Shown: one piece after another, positions 1-6,850 of the stretch | How the letters are laid out: every line of letters starts with the position of its first letter | Position numbering within the stretch: position 1 is the stretch's first letter | Assembly: GCA_013390785.1 (NCBI GenBank) | Contig: JACASW010000009.1 | Span: 1 to 37,204 of the forward strand | Source of the DNA: Marine Group I thaumarchaeote | GTDB taxonomy: Archaea > Thermoproteota > Nitrososphaeria > Nitrososphaerales > Nitrosopumilaceae | DNA: 37,204 nucleotides | Direction of reading: 5' to 3' | The notes under the pieces: model-generated | Database searches by the model: none | What the model was told of the DNA's origin: nothing | Seen by the model: only the letters and a program-made list of their open reading frames with translations | Translations under genes and position numbers: made by a program

Positions 1-55
1 GCAAGATGATAATGAAGGACCAGCGCCTACTACGAAAACTGGTTTATTCTCAATT
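1..55. repeat. Left copy of 55-bp terminal direct repeat
   Basis: Bases 1-55 are identical to bases 37150-37204. The repeat lies inside the mptE coding sequence, not in a mobile element or an intergenic repeat. An exact overlap of this length at the two ends of a contig is the usual signature of a de Bruijn assembler that closed a loop (overlap equal to k). It marks the arbitrary cut point of a 37,149-bp circular sequence. Confidence 0.93.
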
Positions 56-195
56 AGATCTCTGATTTTTACAATCGGAGTTTTTTTTGGTAATAATGAA
101 TCTAATAATTTACATGATTGGCCATCCTTCTTTCTTGAATAACCAAAATCTTTTAGGATCTTCTTGTATTTTGAATCCCAACCAACAATAGTCAT
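1..195 (-). CDS. mptE: 6-hydroxymethyl-7,8-dihydropterin pyrophosphokinase MptE, N-terminal part (continues at the right end)
   Basis: This is the first 65 codons of the archaeal MptE/DUF115 family kinase, which transfers pyrophosphate from ATP to 6-hydroxymethyl-dihydropterin in the cytosol. The ATG is at 195-193 and the protein starts MTIVGWDSKYKKILKDFG. The reading frame ends exactly at base 1 with the glycine-rich motif VFVVGAGPSLSSC. The rest lies at 36604-37149: codon 65 joins in frame to ISILKKNKKITKIVADGAT there, giving a full 246-residue protein, about the usual family length. The gene is divergent from the folP-like gene with only 22 bases between the two starts. The two genes act on successive pterin intermediates, so the arrangement looks native. 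The protein is broken only by the contig ends. Confidence 0.88.
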   Translation of the reverse strand, partial: MTIVGWDSKYKKILKDFGYSRKKDGQSCKLLDSLLPKKTPIVKIRDLIENKPVFVVGAGPSLSSC

Positions 196-217
196 ATGAC
201 TCAAATTAGCAGGGTTT

Positions 218-1078
218 ATGATAAATTGTGTGAATAAATTAGGAACTATTAGTGTAGGAGACTCGAATCCTGTCAGAATAATGGGAATTTTAAACACAAG
301 CCCTGAATCATTCTACAAAAAATCCATCTCAATTACCAAACAAAGAATTGTTGATGCGGTTAACAAAATGGAAGAAGAAGGTGCTGATTTTATTGATGTT
401 GGAGGCATGTCTACTGCACCATACCTTTCAACAATGGTATCAGAAAAAATTGAGATGGCTCGCATAGTTAATGCAGTTAAGATAATCCAACATACAACCA
501 ATTTGCCGATTTCTGTTGATACGTGTAGGGCTGCAGTGGCAAAAGAGGCTTTAGAATTAGGTGTGGATATAATCAATGATGTTACTGGTTTGAAATACGA
601 TCCATTTATGCCAAAAATAATTGAAAAATATTATCCATCGCTCATTTTGTGTGCATATAGTAAAAAAATCATTACAGGCAATCAACTGCTGGAAACAAGA
701 CAGTTGTTTAAAAAAAGTCTGGAAATAGCAAAATCAGTAAAAATTCCTAGAACGAAAATTGTTTTAGATCCTGCCATAGGATTTTTCAGGAAAAAAGGCA
801 AAAATTCTTTTTTTACAAAGATTAATTCGGATTGGGTCAAAAGAGATTTGTTGATTTTGGAAAATTTACGATCAATCAAATTGAATATGCCACTTCTTGT
901 ATCAGTTTCAAACAAATCATTCATTGGTAAAATTTTAAAAAAAGAAAATCCATCTGATAGACTCGCTGGATCATTAGCGGCTGAAGTAGTATGTGTCTTA
1001 AATGGAGCAAACATAATTCGTACTCATAATGTAGCAGAAACAAAGGAAGCAATCAGAACAGCTCAAAAGATATCATAA
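218..1078 (+). CDS. Dihydropteroate synthase family protein (FolP-like)
   Basis: A 286-residue TIM-barrel protein of the dihydropteroate synthase family, which couples 6-hydroxymethyl-dihydropterin pyrophosphate to an aromatic amine in folate or methanopterin synthesis. Visible family motifs are MGILNTSPESFY (residues 22-33, compare MGILNVTPDSF), IDVGGMSTAPY (the usual GGESTRPG loop is altered), ISVDTC, INDVTGL, IVLDPAIGF, SNKSFIG and the C-terminal RTHNV (usual RVHDV). Several substrate-loop positions differ from bacterial FolP, as is common in archaeal homologues, so the exact amine substrate is unknown. The ATG at 218 keeps the first beta strand; an internal ATG at 281 would remove it. It sits between mptE and guaB, fitting a GTP-to-pterin neighbourhood. 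The family is sure, the exact substrate is not. Confidence 0.85.
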   Translation: MINCVNKLGTISVGDSNPVRIMGILNTSPESFYKKSISITKQRIVDAVNKMEEEGADFIDVGGMSTAPYLSTMVSEKIEMARIVNAVKIIQHTTNLPISVDTCRAAVAKEALELGVDIINDVTGLKYDPFMPKIIEKYYPSLILCAYSKKIITGNQLLETRQLFKKSLEIAKSVKIPRTKIVLDPAIGFFRKKGKNSFFTKINSDWVKRDLLILENLRSIKLNMPLLVSVSNKSFIGKILKKENPSDRLAGSLAAEVVCVLNGANIIRTHNVAETKEAIRTAQKIS

Positions 1079-1100
1079 TGGCAAGAAAGGCTTATAACAC

Positions 1101-1109
1101 TTTTTTTTT
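1101..1109 (+). terminator. T-tract, possible terminator after folP-like gene
   Basis: A run of nine T lies 22 bases after the folP-like stop codon and before guaB. Archaeal RNA polymerase terminates at such U-tracts without a hairpin. Because guaB follows within 20 bases, termination may be partial. Only the T-run is seen; termination is inferred. Confidence 0.4.
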
Positions 1110-1117
1110 CTAGAGTA

Positions 1118-1122
1118 GGAGG
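1118..1122 (+). promoter_or_regulatory. Shine-Dalgarno site fixing the TTG start of guaB
   Basis: GGAGG lies five bases before the TTG at 1128. It is one of the few clear Shine-Dalgarno sites in the window, where many genes look leaderless. It supports TTG as the start codon, because no ATG is available at the right place for IMP dehydrogenase. Confidence 0.7.
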
Positions 1123-1127
1123 TTCGT

Positions 1128-2564
1128 TTGAATATACGAGAAGGATTGACATTTGATGATGTTCTCCTTGTACCCAAATTTTCAGATGTGACAAGCCGTT
1201 CTCAGACCGATCTTTCAACACAACTTTCTAGAAATATTTCGATAAATATTCCGTTAATCAGCGCCAACATGGATACAGTTACGGAAGCATCAATGGCGGT
1301 AACTATTGCCCGTGAGGGTGGTATAGGAATCATACATAGATTTCTGACAATTAAAGAAGAAGTAAATGAAGTTCTCAAAGTCAAGCGTTCCGGAAGTGTG
1401 ATGATAGAAAATCCATATACAATTAACCCTGAACAAACAATTCATAACGCTTTCATCACAATGAATGAAAAGCAGGTATCTGGACTTTTGGTTGTTGATT
1501 CTAACTCTAAATTAGTAGGAATTTTGACTGAGCGAGATGTATTATTTGAACCACCTAATTGCTCCAAGTTAGTTAAGGATCTAATGACAAAAGATGTTGT
1601 TACTGCAAAACAAGGTATTGATTTGGAAAAATCAAAAGAAATTCTCAAAAAGAACAGGATTGAAAAATTACCTATAATAGATGATAATAATCTAGTTAAA
1701 GGTCTGATAACGAGTCAGGATATTTCCAACTTGGAAAAATATCCTAATGCATCAAAAGATAACAAAGGACGGCCAATTGTTGGAGCAGCTGTTGGTGTTA
1801 AAGGTGATTTTATGGAAAGAACAGAAGCATTGATTGACGCAGGGACGGATGCTATAGTAGTTGACATAGCACACGGTCATAGCGAGAATGCTATAAACAC
1901 AGTGAAAAATATCAAAAAGGCATTTCCTAATTGTGAGCTTATTGCAGGAAATGTAGCAACAGCTAAAGGAACTGAAGATCTGATTAAGGCTGGTGTTGAT
2001 GCAGTAAAAGTTGGAGTTGGCTCTGGTTCTATTTGTATAACTAGAGTTATCACAGGCTCTGGAGTTCCACAGCTTACAGCTGTTATGGATTGTGCTAAAG
2101 TTGGAAATGAGCATGGCATACCAATAATTTCAGATGGAGGTACAAGAACCTCAGGTGACGCAACAAAAGCCTTGGCTGCAGGTGCATCTTCTATCATGGT
2201 AGGCGGTATATTTGGTGGAACGGATGAAACACCTGGTACCACAATTACAAAAAATAATAAACGATTCAAGATTTATCGCGGAATGGCATCTTTAGCAGCC
2301 TCCATGGGGAGGAAAACGAAAGAGACTGGAACTCTTGAGCTAACAGACGACATAAACGATTATGTCGCTGAGGGGGTAGAAGGTATGGTTCCATACAAAG
2401 GAAGTGTTACTGACATCATAACACAAATGACAGGAGGAATTCGTTCAGGACTGAGTTATTGTGGGGCTCATAACATAAAACAAATGCACAAAAATGCAGA
2501 ATTTATTAAAATATCACGAGCGGGATTCGCAGAAAGTCAGCCTCATGATGTAGACGTGATGTAG
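1128..2564 (+). CDS. guaB: Inosine-5'-monophosphate dehydrogenase
   Basis: A 478-residue IMP dehydrogenase, which oxidises IMP to XMP with NAD, the committed step to GMP. The N-terminal motif LTFDDVLLVP, two CBS domains (about residues 95-205), the phosphate-binding loop and the catalytic loop GVGSGSICITR with the active cysteine at residue 303 are all present. So are ISDGGTRTSGD, GGIFGGTDETPG and the C-terminal segment GGIRSGLSYCGA. Length is typical of the bacterial/archaeal enzyme. The start is TTG at 1128, supported by GGAGG upstream and by the family N-terminus NIREGLTFDDV. It is transcribed with the folP-like gene. guaA, the next step (XMP to GMP), is on the other side of mptE when the circle is closed. 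No inactivating change is seen. Confidence 0.97.
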   Translation: MNIREGLTFDDVLLVPKFSDVTSRSQTDLSTQLSRNISINIPLISANMDTVTEASMAVTIAREGGIGIIHRFLTIKEEVNEVLKVKRSGSVMIENPYTINPEQTIHNAFITMNEKQVSGLLVVDSNSKLVGILTERDVLFEPPNCSKLVKDLMTKDVVTAKQGIDLEKSKEILKKNRIEKLPIIDDNNLVKGLITSQDISNLEKYPNASKDNKGRPIVGAAVGVKGDFMERTEALIDAGTDAIVVDIAHGHSENAINTVKNIKKAFPNCELIAGNVATAKGTEDLIKAGVDAVKVGVGSGSICITRVITGSGVPQLTAVMDCAKVGNEHGIPIISDGGTRTSGDATKALAAGASSIMVGGIFGGTDETPGTTITKNNKRFKIYRGMASLAASMGRKTKETGTLELTDDINDYVAEGVEGMVPYKGSVTDIITQMTGGIRSGLSYCGAHNIKQMHKNAEFIKISRAGFAESQPHDVDVM

Positions 2565-2568
2565 TTAG

Positions 2569-2598
2569 TTTTTTATTTATCATTTTAGAGTTTTTTTT
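2569..2598 (+). terminator. T-rich tract after guaB
   Basis: The 34-base gap between guaB and the next gene holds a T6 run (2569-2574) and a T8 run (2591-2598) that ends directly at the next ATG. It fits an intrinsic archaeal terminator for guaB, or the leader of the downstream gene. No hairpin is visible. Confidence 0.4.
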
Positions 2599-3069
2599 AT
2601 GTTAAACAAGTATACTGTAATTGGTTTAATTGTCGGATGTATTATCTCAGGACTTGGTGTTGCTTCCATGATAGATTTCCTTGCAAATCCAATTGACATT
2701 ATGGATTTTGATGACAACTTCGGAGTTGGAGAATCAACTATATTTTCATTCCAAGCACCAGAAAACTCTTTACAAAAATTAATGATTACAGGAGATTCCT
2801 TTGACGTTAAAGTCTCAATACCGGATAATGTAGCAAAATTTGATAATAGTTACAAGAACACGGCAGATTTATCGTGGATAAATACTATTTCAGGTGAGAA
2901 TGTAATCAAAATTCAGAACATTGGAAATTCTGAATTAAATGCAAAAGGAACCTTGGAGAAATCACGAGACCCATTATTCCTCACATATCACATTTTAGTT
3001 ATTATAGCGGGTATTGTTGTAATTGGATTCAGTGCAGCTTTTACTGTAAGAAAGCCACGAGGATTCTAG
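2599..3069 (+). CDS. Hypothetical membrane protein with two transmembrane segments
   Basis: I do not recognise a named family. The 156-residue protein has a hydrophobic N-terminal segment (about residues 7-28, possible signal anchor), an extracytoplasmic domain of roughly 100 residues with beta-rich composition (FSFQAPENSL, DSFDVKVSIPDN, ENVIKIQNIGNSE), and a second membrane segment (about residues 128-148, LVIIAGIVVIGFSAAF) followed by the basic tail VRKPRGF. This is a common design for small thaumarchaeal envelope proteins with a domain outside the membrane. The ATG directly follows a T8 run, so the mRNA leader is likely short. The stop overlaps by four bases the stop region of the convergent pheA gene. 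Function unknown; it could be a small-ligand or protein-binding sensor. Confidence 0.75.
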   Translation: MLNKYTVIGLIVGCIISGLGVASMIDFLANPIDIMDFDDNFGVGESTIFSFQAPENSLQKLMITGDSFDVKVSIPDNVAKFDNSYKNTADLSWINTISGENVIKIQNIGNSELNAKGTLEKSRDPLFLTYHILVIIAGIVVIGFSAAFTVRKPRGF

Positions 3070-3881
3070 TCTAGCTTTGCAATAGGATACGAACCTAAAA
3101 TTTTCAGGAAAGTAGTATTATCTCTTAACTTTTGCAATACATCCTTAATTGCCGAGTCATCTTGATGACCCTCAAAGTCAACATAAAAATTGTATTCCCA
3201 TGCTGTATTTTTGTTTGGTCTAGATTCAATCTTTGTTAGATTTATTTTCTGCTGGTAAAACTCATTGATGATTTGATATAGGGCACCAGATTCATGTTTT
3301 ACCGAGAAAATTATCGACGTCTTGCTATTTTCAGTTTCATCACTCTTTTCTTTAGAAAATATCAAAAATCTAGTATAGTTATTTGTATTATCTTCAACAC
3401 CCTCTTGAATTACCGGAACATCAAAAATTTTTGCTGCGTTTGAACTTGCTATGCATGCTGCACTATTCTTATTCAAATCTTTGATAATTTTTACACTGCC
3501 AGCAGTGTCATAAGATGGAATAGTCTTTAATGAATTTTTTTGAATAAACTGCCTGCATTGACCTAAAGCTTGTGGGTGTGAATATACTGTATCAATATCC
3601 CCAATTGATCCTGTTCCTATAAGGCAATGATGTATTCTATGATAAATCTCACCTACGACATTAAGCTTCGTTGATAACAACAAGTCATTGCTTTCGCCCA
3701 CGCTTCCTTCAAGTGAATTTTCAACGGGCAAAACAGAGTAATCACTTGCACCGTTTTCTGTATTTTTTAATGCATCAGCAAAAGTAGAGCATGGAATAGT
3801 ATTTACCTCATCTCCAAAAAATGAAACTGATGCAGCTTCACTATATGCTCCTCGTTCACCTTGGAACGAAACACGCTTCAT
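3066..3881 (-). CDS. pheA: Prephenate dehydratase
   Basis: A 271-residue monofunctional prephenate dehydratase, which converts prephenate to phenylpyruvate for phenylalanine synthesis. The catalytic domain covers about residues 1-180 (VSFQGERGAYSEAA, LPVENSLEGSV, VYSHPQALGQC, and TRFLIF, whose Thr is in the family's catalytic TRF motif). A C-terminal ACT domain (about 190-271) contains ESGALYQIINEF (family GALYxxL) and ESRPNKNTAWEYNFYVDFEGH (family ESRP), the phenylalanine-binding site for feedback inhibition. It starts three bases after the stop of csl4, so it is the last gene of the minus-strand dph2-csl4-pheA run. Pairing with an exosome gene is only physical linkage. The sequence looks complete. 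Confidence 0.95.
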   Translation of the reverse strand: MKRVSFQGERGAYSEAASVSFFGDEVNTIPCSTFADALKNTENGASDYSVLPVENSLEGSVGESNDLLLSTKLNVVGEIYHRIHHCLIGTGSIGDIDTVYSHPQALGQCRQFIQKNSLKTIPSYDTAGSVKIIKDLNKNSAACIASSNAAKIFDVPVIQEGVEDNTNNYTRFLIFSKEKSDETENSKTSIIFSVKHESGALYQIINEFYQQKINLTKIESRPNKNTAWEYNFYVDFEGHQDDSAIKDVLQKLRDNTTFLKILGSYPIAKLD

Positions 3882-3884
3882 ATC

Positions 3885-4433
3885 TTATTCTCTCACTTTT
3901 AAGAAATCAGTTTTTAAAAAGTCATTTGATAGCTTTCTATCATCAGTCCATCCACATTCAACACATTTTATGATATCACGTAGTGGTTTTACACCCATAC
4001 CACATTTTCTACATTTCGTAAATAATACTCCTAATTCTGGATCCTGAATAGTGGCATGTATTGCTCCATTCAAATGTCCAATAATTTTCAGTTTGACTAG
4101 ATCTTTTACCAAGGCAACATTCTTTTTTCTAATATTTCTTGTTGCGCAAATACATTCTACCTGTGATTTGACTGGTCTAGAGTTTATGTATTTGATCATT
4201 ACAGCAATCATTGATCCCATCACAGCTTCAACTGTACCAATAACAATATCATCTTTTTCTGGAATTGAGATAGGCTTGTTATTTTTGACATTAACTAAAC
4301 GGTTTTTTTTATCAACTTCGCTTTCACCAATGACAGTAGCTCTAACAACATGACCATCATCACAAGCATTGCTTCCCGCCTCATATTCTTCAATTATAGC
4401 TATCTTGTCTCCTGGTAAAACTGAATTAGACAT
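3885..4433 (-). CDS. csl4: Exosome RNA-binding subunit Csl4
   Basis: A 182-residue Csl4, a cap subunit of the archaeal RNA exosome that feeds RNA to the Rrp41-Rrp42 core. An N-terminal domain (LPGDKIAIIEEYEAGSNAC, a Csl4 hallmark) is followed by an S1-type OB fold (about residues 60-130, starting DIVIGTVEAVMGSMIAV), and by a C-terminal zinc ribbon with two pairs of cysteines (CRKC and CVEC, about residues 141-160). In archaea this ribbon contacts DnaG, which recruits the complex to poly(A) RNA. The gene follows the dph2 part of the chimeric ORF after 32 bases and precedes pheA by three bases. Length is typical. The upstream chimera means its native promoter may be missing from this molecule. 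Confidence 0.93.
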   Translation of the reverse strand: MSNSVLPGDKIAIIEEYEAGSNACDDGHVVRATVIGESEVDKKNRLVNVKNNKPISIPEKDDIVIGTVEAVMGSMIAVMIKYINSRPVKSQVECICATRNIRKKNVALVKDLVKLKIIGHLNGAIHATIQDPELGVLFTKCRKCGMGVKPLRDIIKCVECGWTDDRKLSNDFLKTDFLKVRE

Positions 4434-4465
4434 GTATAACTTCTCAAATTATAGCTATTATTTGT

Positions 4466-5689
4466 TTACAGCCAGTGTTTTATCTGAAAATAATTCTCAA
4501 TGTTTTCTTTTCTTAGTAGTTTCATGAGGGCAACAGCCTGAGGGGTTGATAGAACAGGCTTATCAAACCTATTATCAGTTGAAATTCTTGGGCATGCTAC
4601 CTGAATAAAAGCATCAATATCTTTTAGATTCCTTAATCTTTCATTTGTAATATCCGTTAACGCAATGAGATGAACAGTTTTGCCTGCACTTTCTAACTCT
4701 TTTTTAAACTTAAGAGCAGTTAATTTAGAAATCTGACCTTCTTTTAATCCAACTATTACACCAAAAGTTTCCGCATCAACAGATTTGTAAATCTCTAAAG
4801 TAGCTTTTTTCTGTAATTTTTTCGCAAAGTCAGTAATTTCTCGTATCTCATTAAAGTATGGATCTAAAATGTAAGTTGGTTTGTTTGTAGCAAGAGCTAC
4901 CCCCGCAGCATGAAAGTTGCTTTGCCCTAAAAAGACGTTAGCATCTACATCATCAATCATTTCGGTTGCAGGATAGAATTCGCACCCAAAAACTTGTCCA
5001 TCGTTAAGTTGTCCGCTTCCTTTTCCAATTTTTACATTAACACCATTTTCTTCTAACACATTCTTAATTGACTCAATTTGGTTGAGGTGTTGACTATCCG
5101 TAATCAATGAAATTGTTTTTCCCAGAAGCAGCTTAGTGCATTTTTCTACAACTCTATCAAAAGAAATATCATCAAAAGCATCAATCATTATTACATTTTT
5201 TTCAAATGTTTCCATGCTGTTTGTATGGCCAATATTGAATAGTATTTCAGCATTCAATACTTTTGCTCCATTAGAATTCAGATCACAGGTGCCCCAGGTA
5301 GTATCAGCAAGTAGATAGGCTGGAATTCCATATTTCTTGCCAATTTTTAATGTTAGATCCTGTACTTTAGGCAATAAGCCATCTGGACCATTTAAGGCTA
5401 CAGAAGTAGGCTTGCGTGCCTCAATAATATCAAACTTTAACGCAGGATTGTCATAACCAATTTCCGCAATAGTATCTCTTACAACTTTTTCAATGTCAAA
5501 TTTGCCTTTTGATGTAACCTCACCAGCAACTGTAACAAAATCTGTTGTCACAAGTGTCTCAACCGCTACTCTCGAGTCTGGATCATGCCTAAGAAATTCG
5601 TCTAGTATAGCATCAGAAATATGATCAGATACTTTGTCTGGATGACCTTCAGTAACAGATTCTGACGTGAAAATATAGTTTTTTGCCAT
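4466..5689 (-). CDS. metK-dph2: Chimeric ORF: MetK N-terminus fused in frame to Dph2
   Basis: The 407-codon frame joins two unrelated enzymes. Residues 1 to ~87 are the start of a bacterial-type S-adenosylmethionine synthetase ([20 protein letters not shown] with its ATP-site histidine, then VAVETLVTT and VAGEVTS), about the first quarter of MetK; the remaining ~300 residues are absent. From about residue 88 the sequence is Dph2, the radical enzyme that makes the 3-amino-3-carboxypropyl histidine of diphthamide on aEF2 using SAM. It has ALNGPDGLL, the three cluster cysteines C135 (WGTCD), C236 (FGCEF) and C366 (ACPR), and a normal C-terminus. Spacing of the three cysteines (101 and 130) is close to that of known archaeal Dph2. 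Only about 10-25 N-terminal Dph2 residues are missing. I know of no natural MetK-Dph2 fusion. The metK end follows lsm by 13 bases, and the dph2 end precedes csl4 by 32 bases, so each half sits in a plausible native operon. The frame may be an accident of a DNA join. Confidence 0.9.
   Translation of the reverse strand: MAKNYIFTSESVTEGHPDKVSDHISDAILDEFLRHDPDSRVAVETLVTTDFVTVAGEVTSKGKFDIEKVVRDTIAEIGYDNPALKFDIIEARKPTSVALNGPDGLLPKVQDLTLKIGKKYGIPAYLLADTTWGTCDLNSNGAKVLNAEILFNIGHTNSMETFEKNVIMIDAFDDISFDRVVEKCTKLLLGKTISLITDSQHLNQIESIKNVLEENGVNVKIGKGSGQLNDGQVFGCEFYPATEMIDDVDANVFLGQSNFHAAGVALATNKPTYILDPYFNEIREITDFAKKLQKKATLEIYKSVDAETFGVIVGLKEGQISKLTALKFKKELESAGKTVHLIALTDITNERLRNLKDIDAFIQVACPRISTDNRFDKPVLSTPQAVALMKLLRKENIENYFQIKHWL
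5425..5440 (-). other. Likely novel joint between metK and dph2
   Basis: MetK similarity fades after [12 protein letters not shown] and Dph2 similarity begins around [17 protein letters not shown], which places the join within about 5425-5440. Both halves share AT-rich codons here (AAG TTT GAT ATT), so a few bases of microhomology could have bridged the ends, but the parent sequences are not available to prove it. Because mptE is intact across the contig ends, this is the only visible broken-gene join on the circle. Confidence 0.7.
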
Positions 5690-5702
5690 TTGTAATTACA
5701 GT

Positions 5703-5945
5703 TTAAAGCTCATTTTCTAATTTGATAAAGAGTACGTTATTTCCTCGTAAAATTACTCTTCCAAACTTTTCAACGGTTTTGCCATCTCTTAGTTCTTCAG
5801 CGTCAGTCATTATCAAATTCATATAGGAATCGACATTAGCTATCTTACCTTTGTATTCAACATCATTTTTCAATCTAACAATAACGCTTTTTTTCGTGTT
5901 TTTTTGTAAGGTTGTTAATGGTCTTTTTGCTGTTGTTTGTGACAC
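5703..5945 (-). CDS. Sm-like (Lsm) archaeal RNA-binding protein
   Basis: An 80-residue Sm-fold protein that forms a ring and binds U-rich RNA in the cytosol. Sm1 is visible as KKSVIVRLKNDVEYKGKIANVDSYMNLIM (residues 18-46; key residues are the G of YKGKI and the DxxMNL motif, the RNA-binding loop), and Sm2 as GRVILRGNNVLFI (about 62-74, family IRGxxV). The start is GTG at 5945; the 102-base gap to the divergent RadB-like gene holds a TATA-like TTTAATTATA about 40 bases upstream. It lies 13 bases before the metK start, probably one transcript. Archaeal Lsm proteins associate with tRNA fragments and small RNAs. Complete and typical in length. Confidence 0.93.
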   Translation of the reverse strand: MSQTTAKRPLTTLQKNTKKSVIVRLKNDVEYKGKIANVDSYMNLIMTDAEELRDGKTVEKFGRVILRGNNVLFIKLENEL

Positions 5946-6047
5946 TTGTTATTCACTTAATGCAATTTTCCTTAGTCACTATAATTAAAGCCTTGCCTAT
6001 CGAATTATTTAGGAAAAATTCTTTAGTTTTTTAGTGTAAACAAAGCC

Positions 6048-6698
6048 ATGATCGAGACTGGATTAAAAAAACTGGATCAGTTTCTTGGTGGTGGGATTAA
6101 AGATGGATTAGTTACTAGTATTTCTGGGCAAAATGCTACTGGAAAAACACAGTTAGCATTTCAAATCTGTCTTGGTGCTTTACATAATGGTAAAGAAATT
6201 CTTTTCCAAGATACTACTGGTGGATTTAGACCTGAACGACTTGTTGAAATGATGCAATATAGGAAAATTAATTCATCATTACTTGATAAAATCAAGGTAA
6301 ATCGTGTTACTAATACTGCACAACAGATTAAATATTTATTAAAAACACCACTCGAAAACTACTCTTTAATTGTAGTTGATAGTGTAACAGATCTTTTCTC
6401 ATTCGAGTATTCAAAAAAAGAGCAATCTCTTGAAAAACATATTTCCTTTATGAAATACATGCATAGTTTATCAAGTATTGCCATTAAAAGAAAAATTCCT
6501 ATAATTGTAACTAACATTGTTAGAACTATTGACAAACGTGAGAAGGAAAACTTGGAAGAATCAATCAGCATGTATACACACACCAAAATTAAACTTTCAA
6601 AAGGTGATAATGGATATTTTTGTCAAGCCATTTCCCCATTTGATGATAAAAAATTTCAGTACACTATTACTTCTAGAGGTATTACTGATCAATCTTAA
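6048..6698 (+). CDS. RadB-like RecA-family ATPase
   Basis: A 216-residue single-domain RecA/RadA family ATPase without the N-terminal helix-hairpin-helix domain of RadA, as in RadB recombinase paralogues. It shows the entry GLKKLDQFLGGGIKDGLVTSISG, Walker A GQNATGKTQ (about residues 27-35), and Walker B LIVVDSVTDLF (about 105-115). A conserved TN near IIVTNIVRT fits the L2-proximal region. RadB modulates homologous recombination and Holliday-junction processing in euryarchaea; the role of the thaumarchaeal copy is inferred. It is divergent from lsm and followed by a small membrane ORF and the Lhr helicase, itself a repair gene. An alternative reading is a KaiC-like ATPase of unknown role. Confidence 0.8.
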   Translation: MIETGLKKLDQFLGGGIKDGLVTSISGQNATGKTQLAFQICLGALHNGKEILFQDTTGGFRPERLVEMMQYRKINSSLLDKIKVNRVTNTAQQIKYLLKTPLENYSLIVVDSVTDLFSFEYSKKEQSLEKHISFMKYMHSLSSIAIKRKIPIIVTNIVRTIDKREKENLEESISMYTHTKIKLSKGDNGYFCQAISPFDDKKFQYTITSRGITDQS

Positions 6699-6730
6699 TG
6701 TATTTAATACACTAAGAGTGTGTGTATTCA

Positions 6731-6850
6731 ATGACAGACTTTTTTGATTACATTCCAACTATAACTATTATTTTATTTGCAATGGGGATTATTGGTGCGA
6801 TAGCTTATGAGCGAGTTAGAACAAAAAATATTGAAGAACCCTCCCCTTGA
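6731..6850 (+). CDS. 39-residue single-pass membrane microprotein overlapping the lhr start
   Basis: ATG at 6731 opens a 39-codon frame ending TGA at 6848-6850. The product MTDFFDYIPTITIILFAMG continues IIGAIAYERVRTKNIEEPSP. That is a short acidic N-terminus, one hydrophobic segment (about residues 8-26), then a basic cytoplasmic tail, so topology outside-to-inside by the positive-inside rule. The last 44 bases overlap the start of the Lhr helicase in another frame, which could couple their translation. It lies 32 bases after the RadB-like stop. Nothing else explains the 108-base gap. It is too short to assign a family; its clear membrane-helix pattern and tail argue against chance, but conservation was not checked. 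Confidence 0.45.
   Translation: MTDFFDYIPTITIILFAMGIIGAIAYERVRTKNIEEPSP

Noticed and set aside
1-55. Terminal repeats as transposon or viral direct repeats
   Set aside because: The repeat is coding sequence of mptE and the gene is intact across the join, with no transposase or terminase. An assembly overlap explains it better.
1752-2269. Two long minus-strand frames inside guaB
   Set aside because: They are antisense shadows of guaB, whose motifs and reading frame are clear. Their products are repetitive and lack any family feature.
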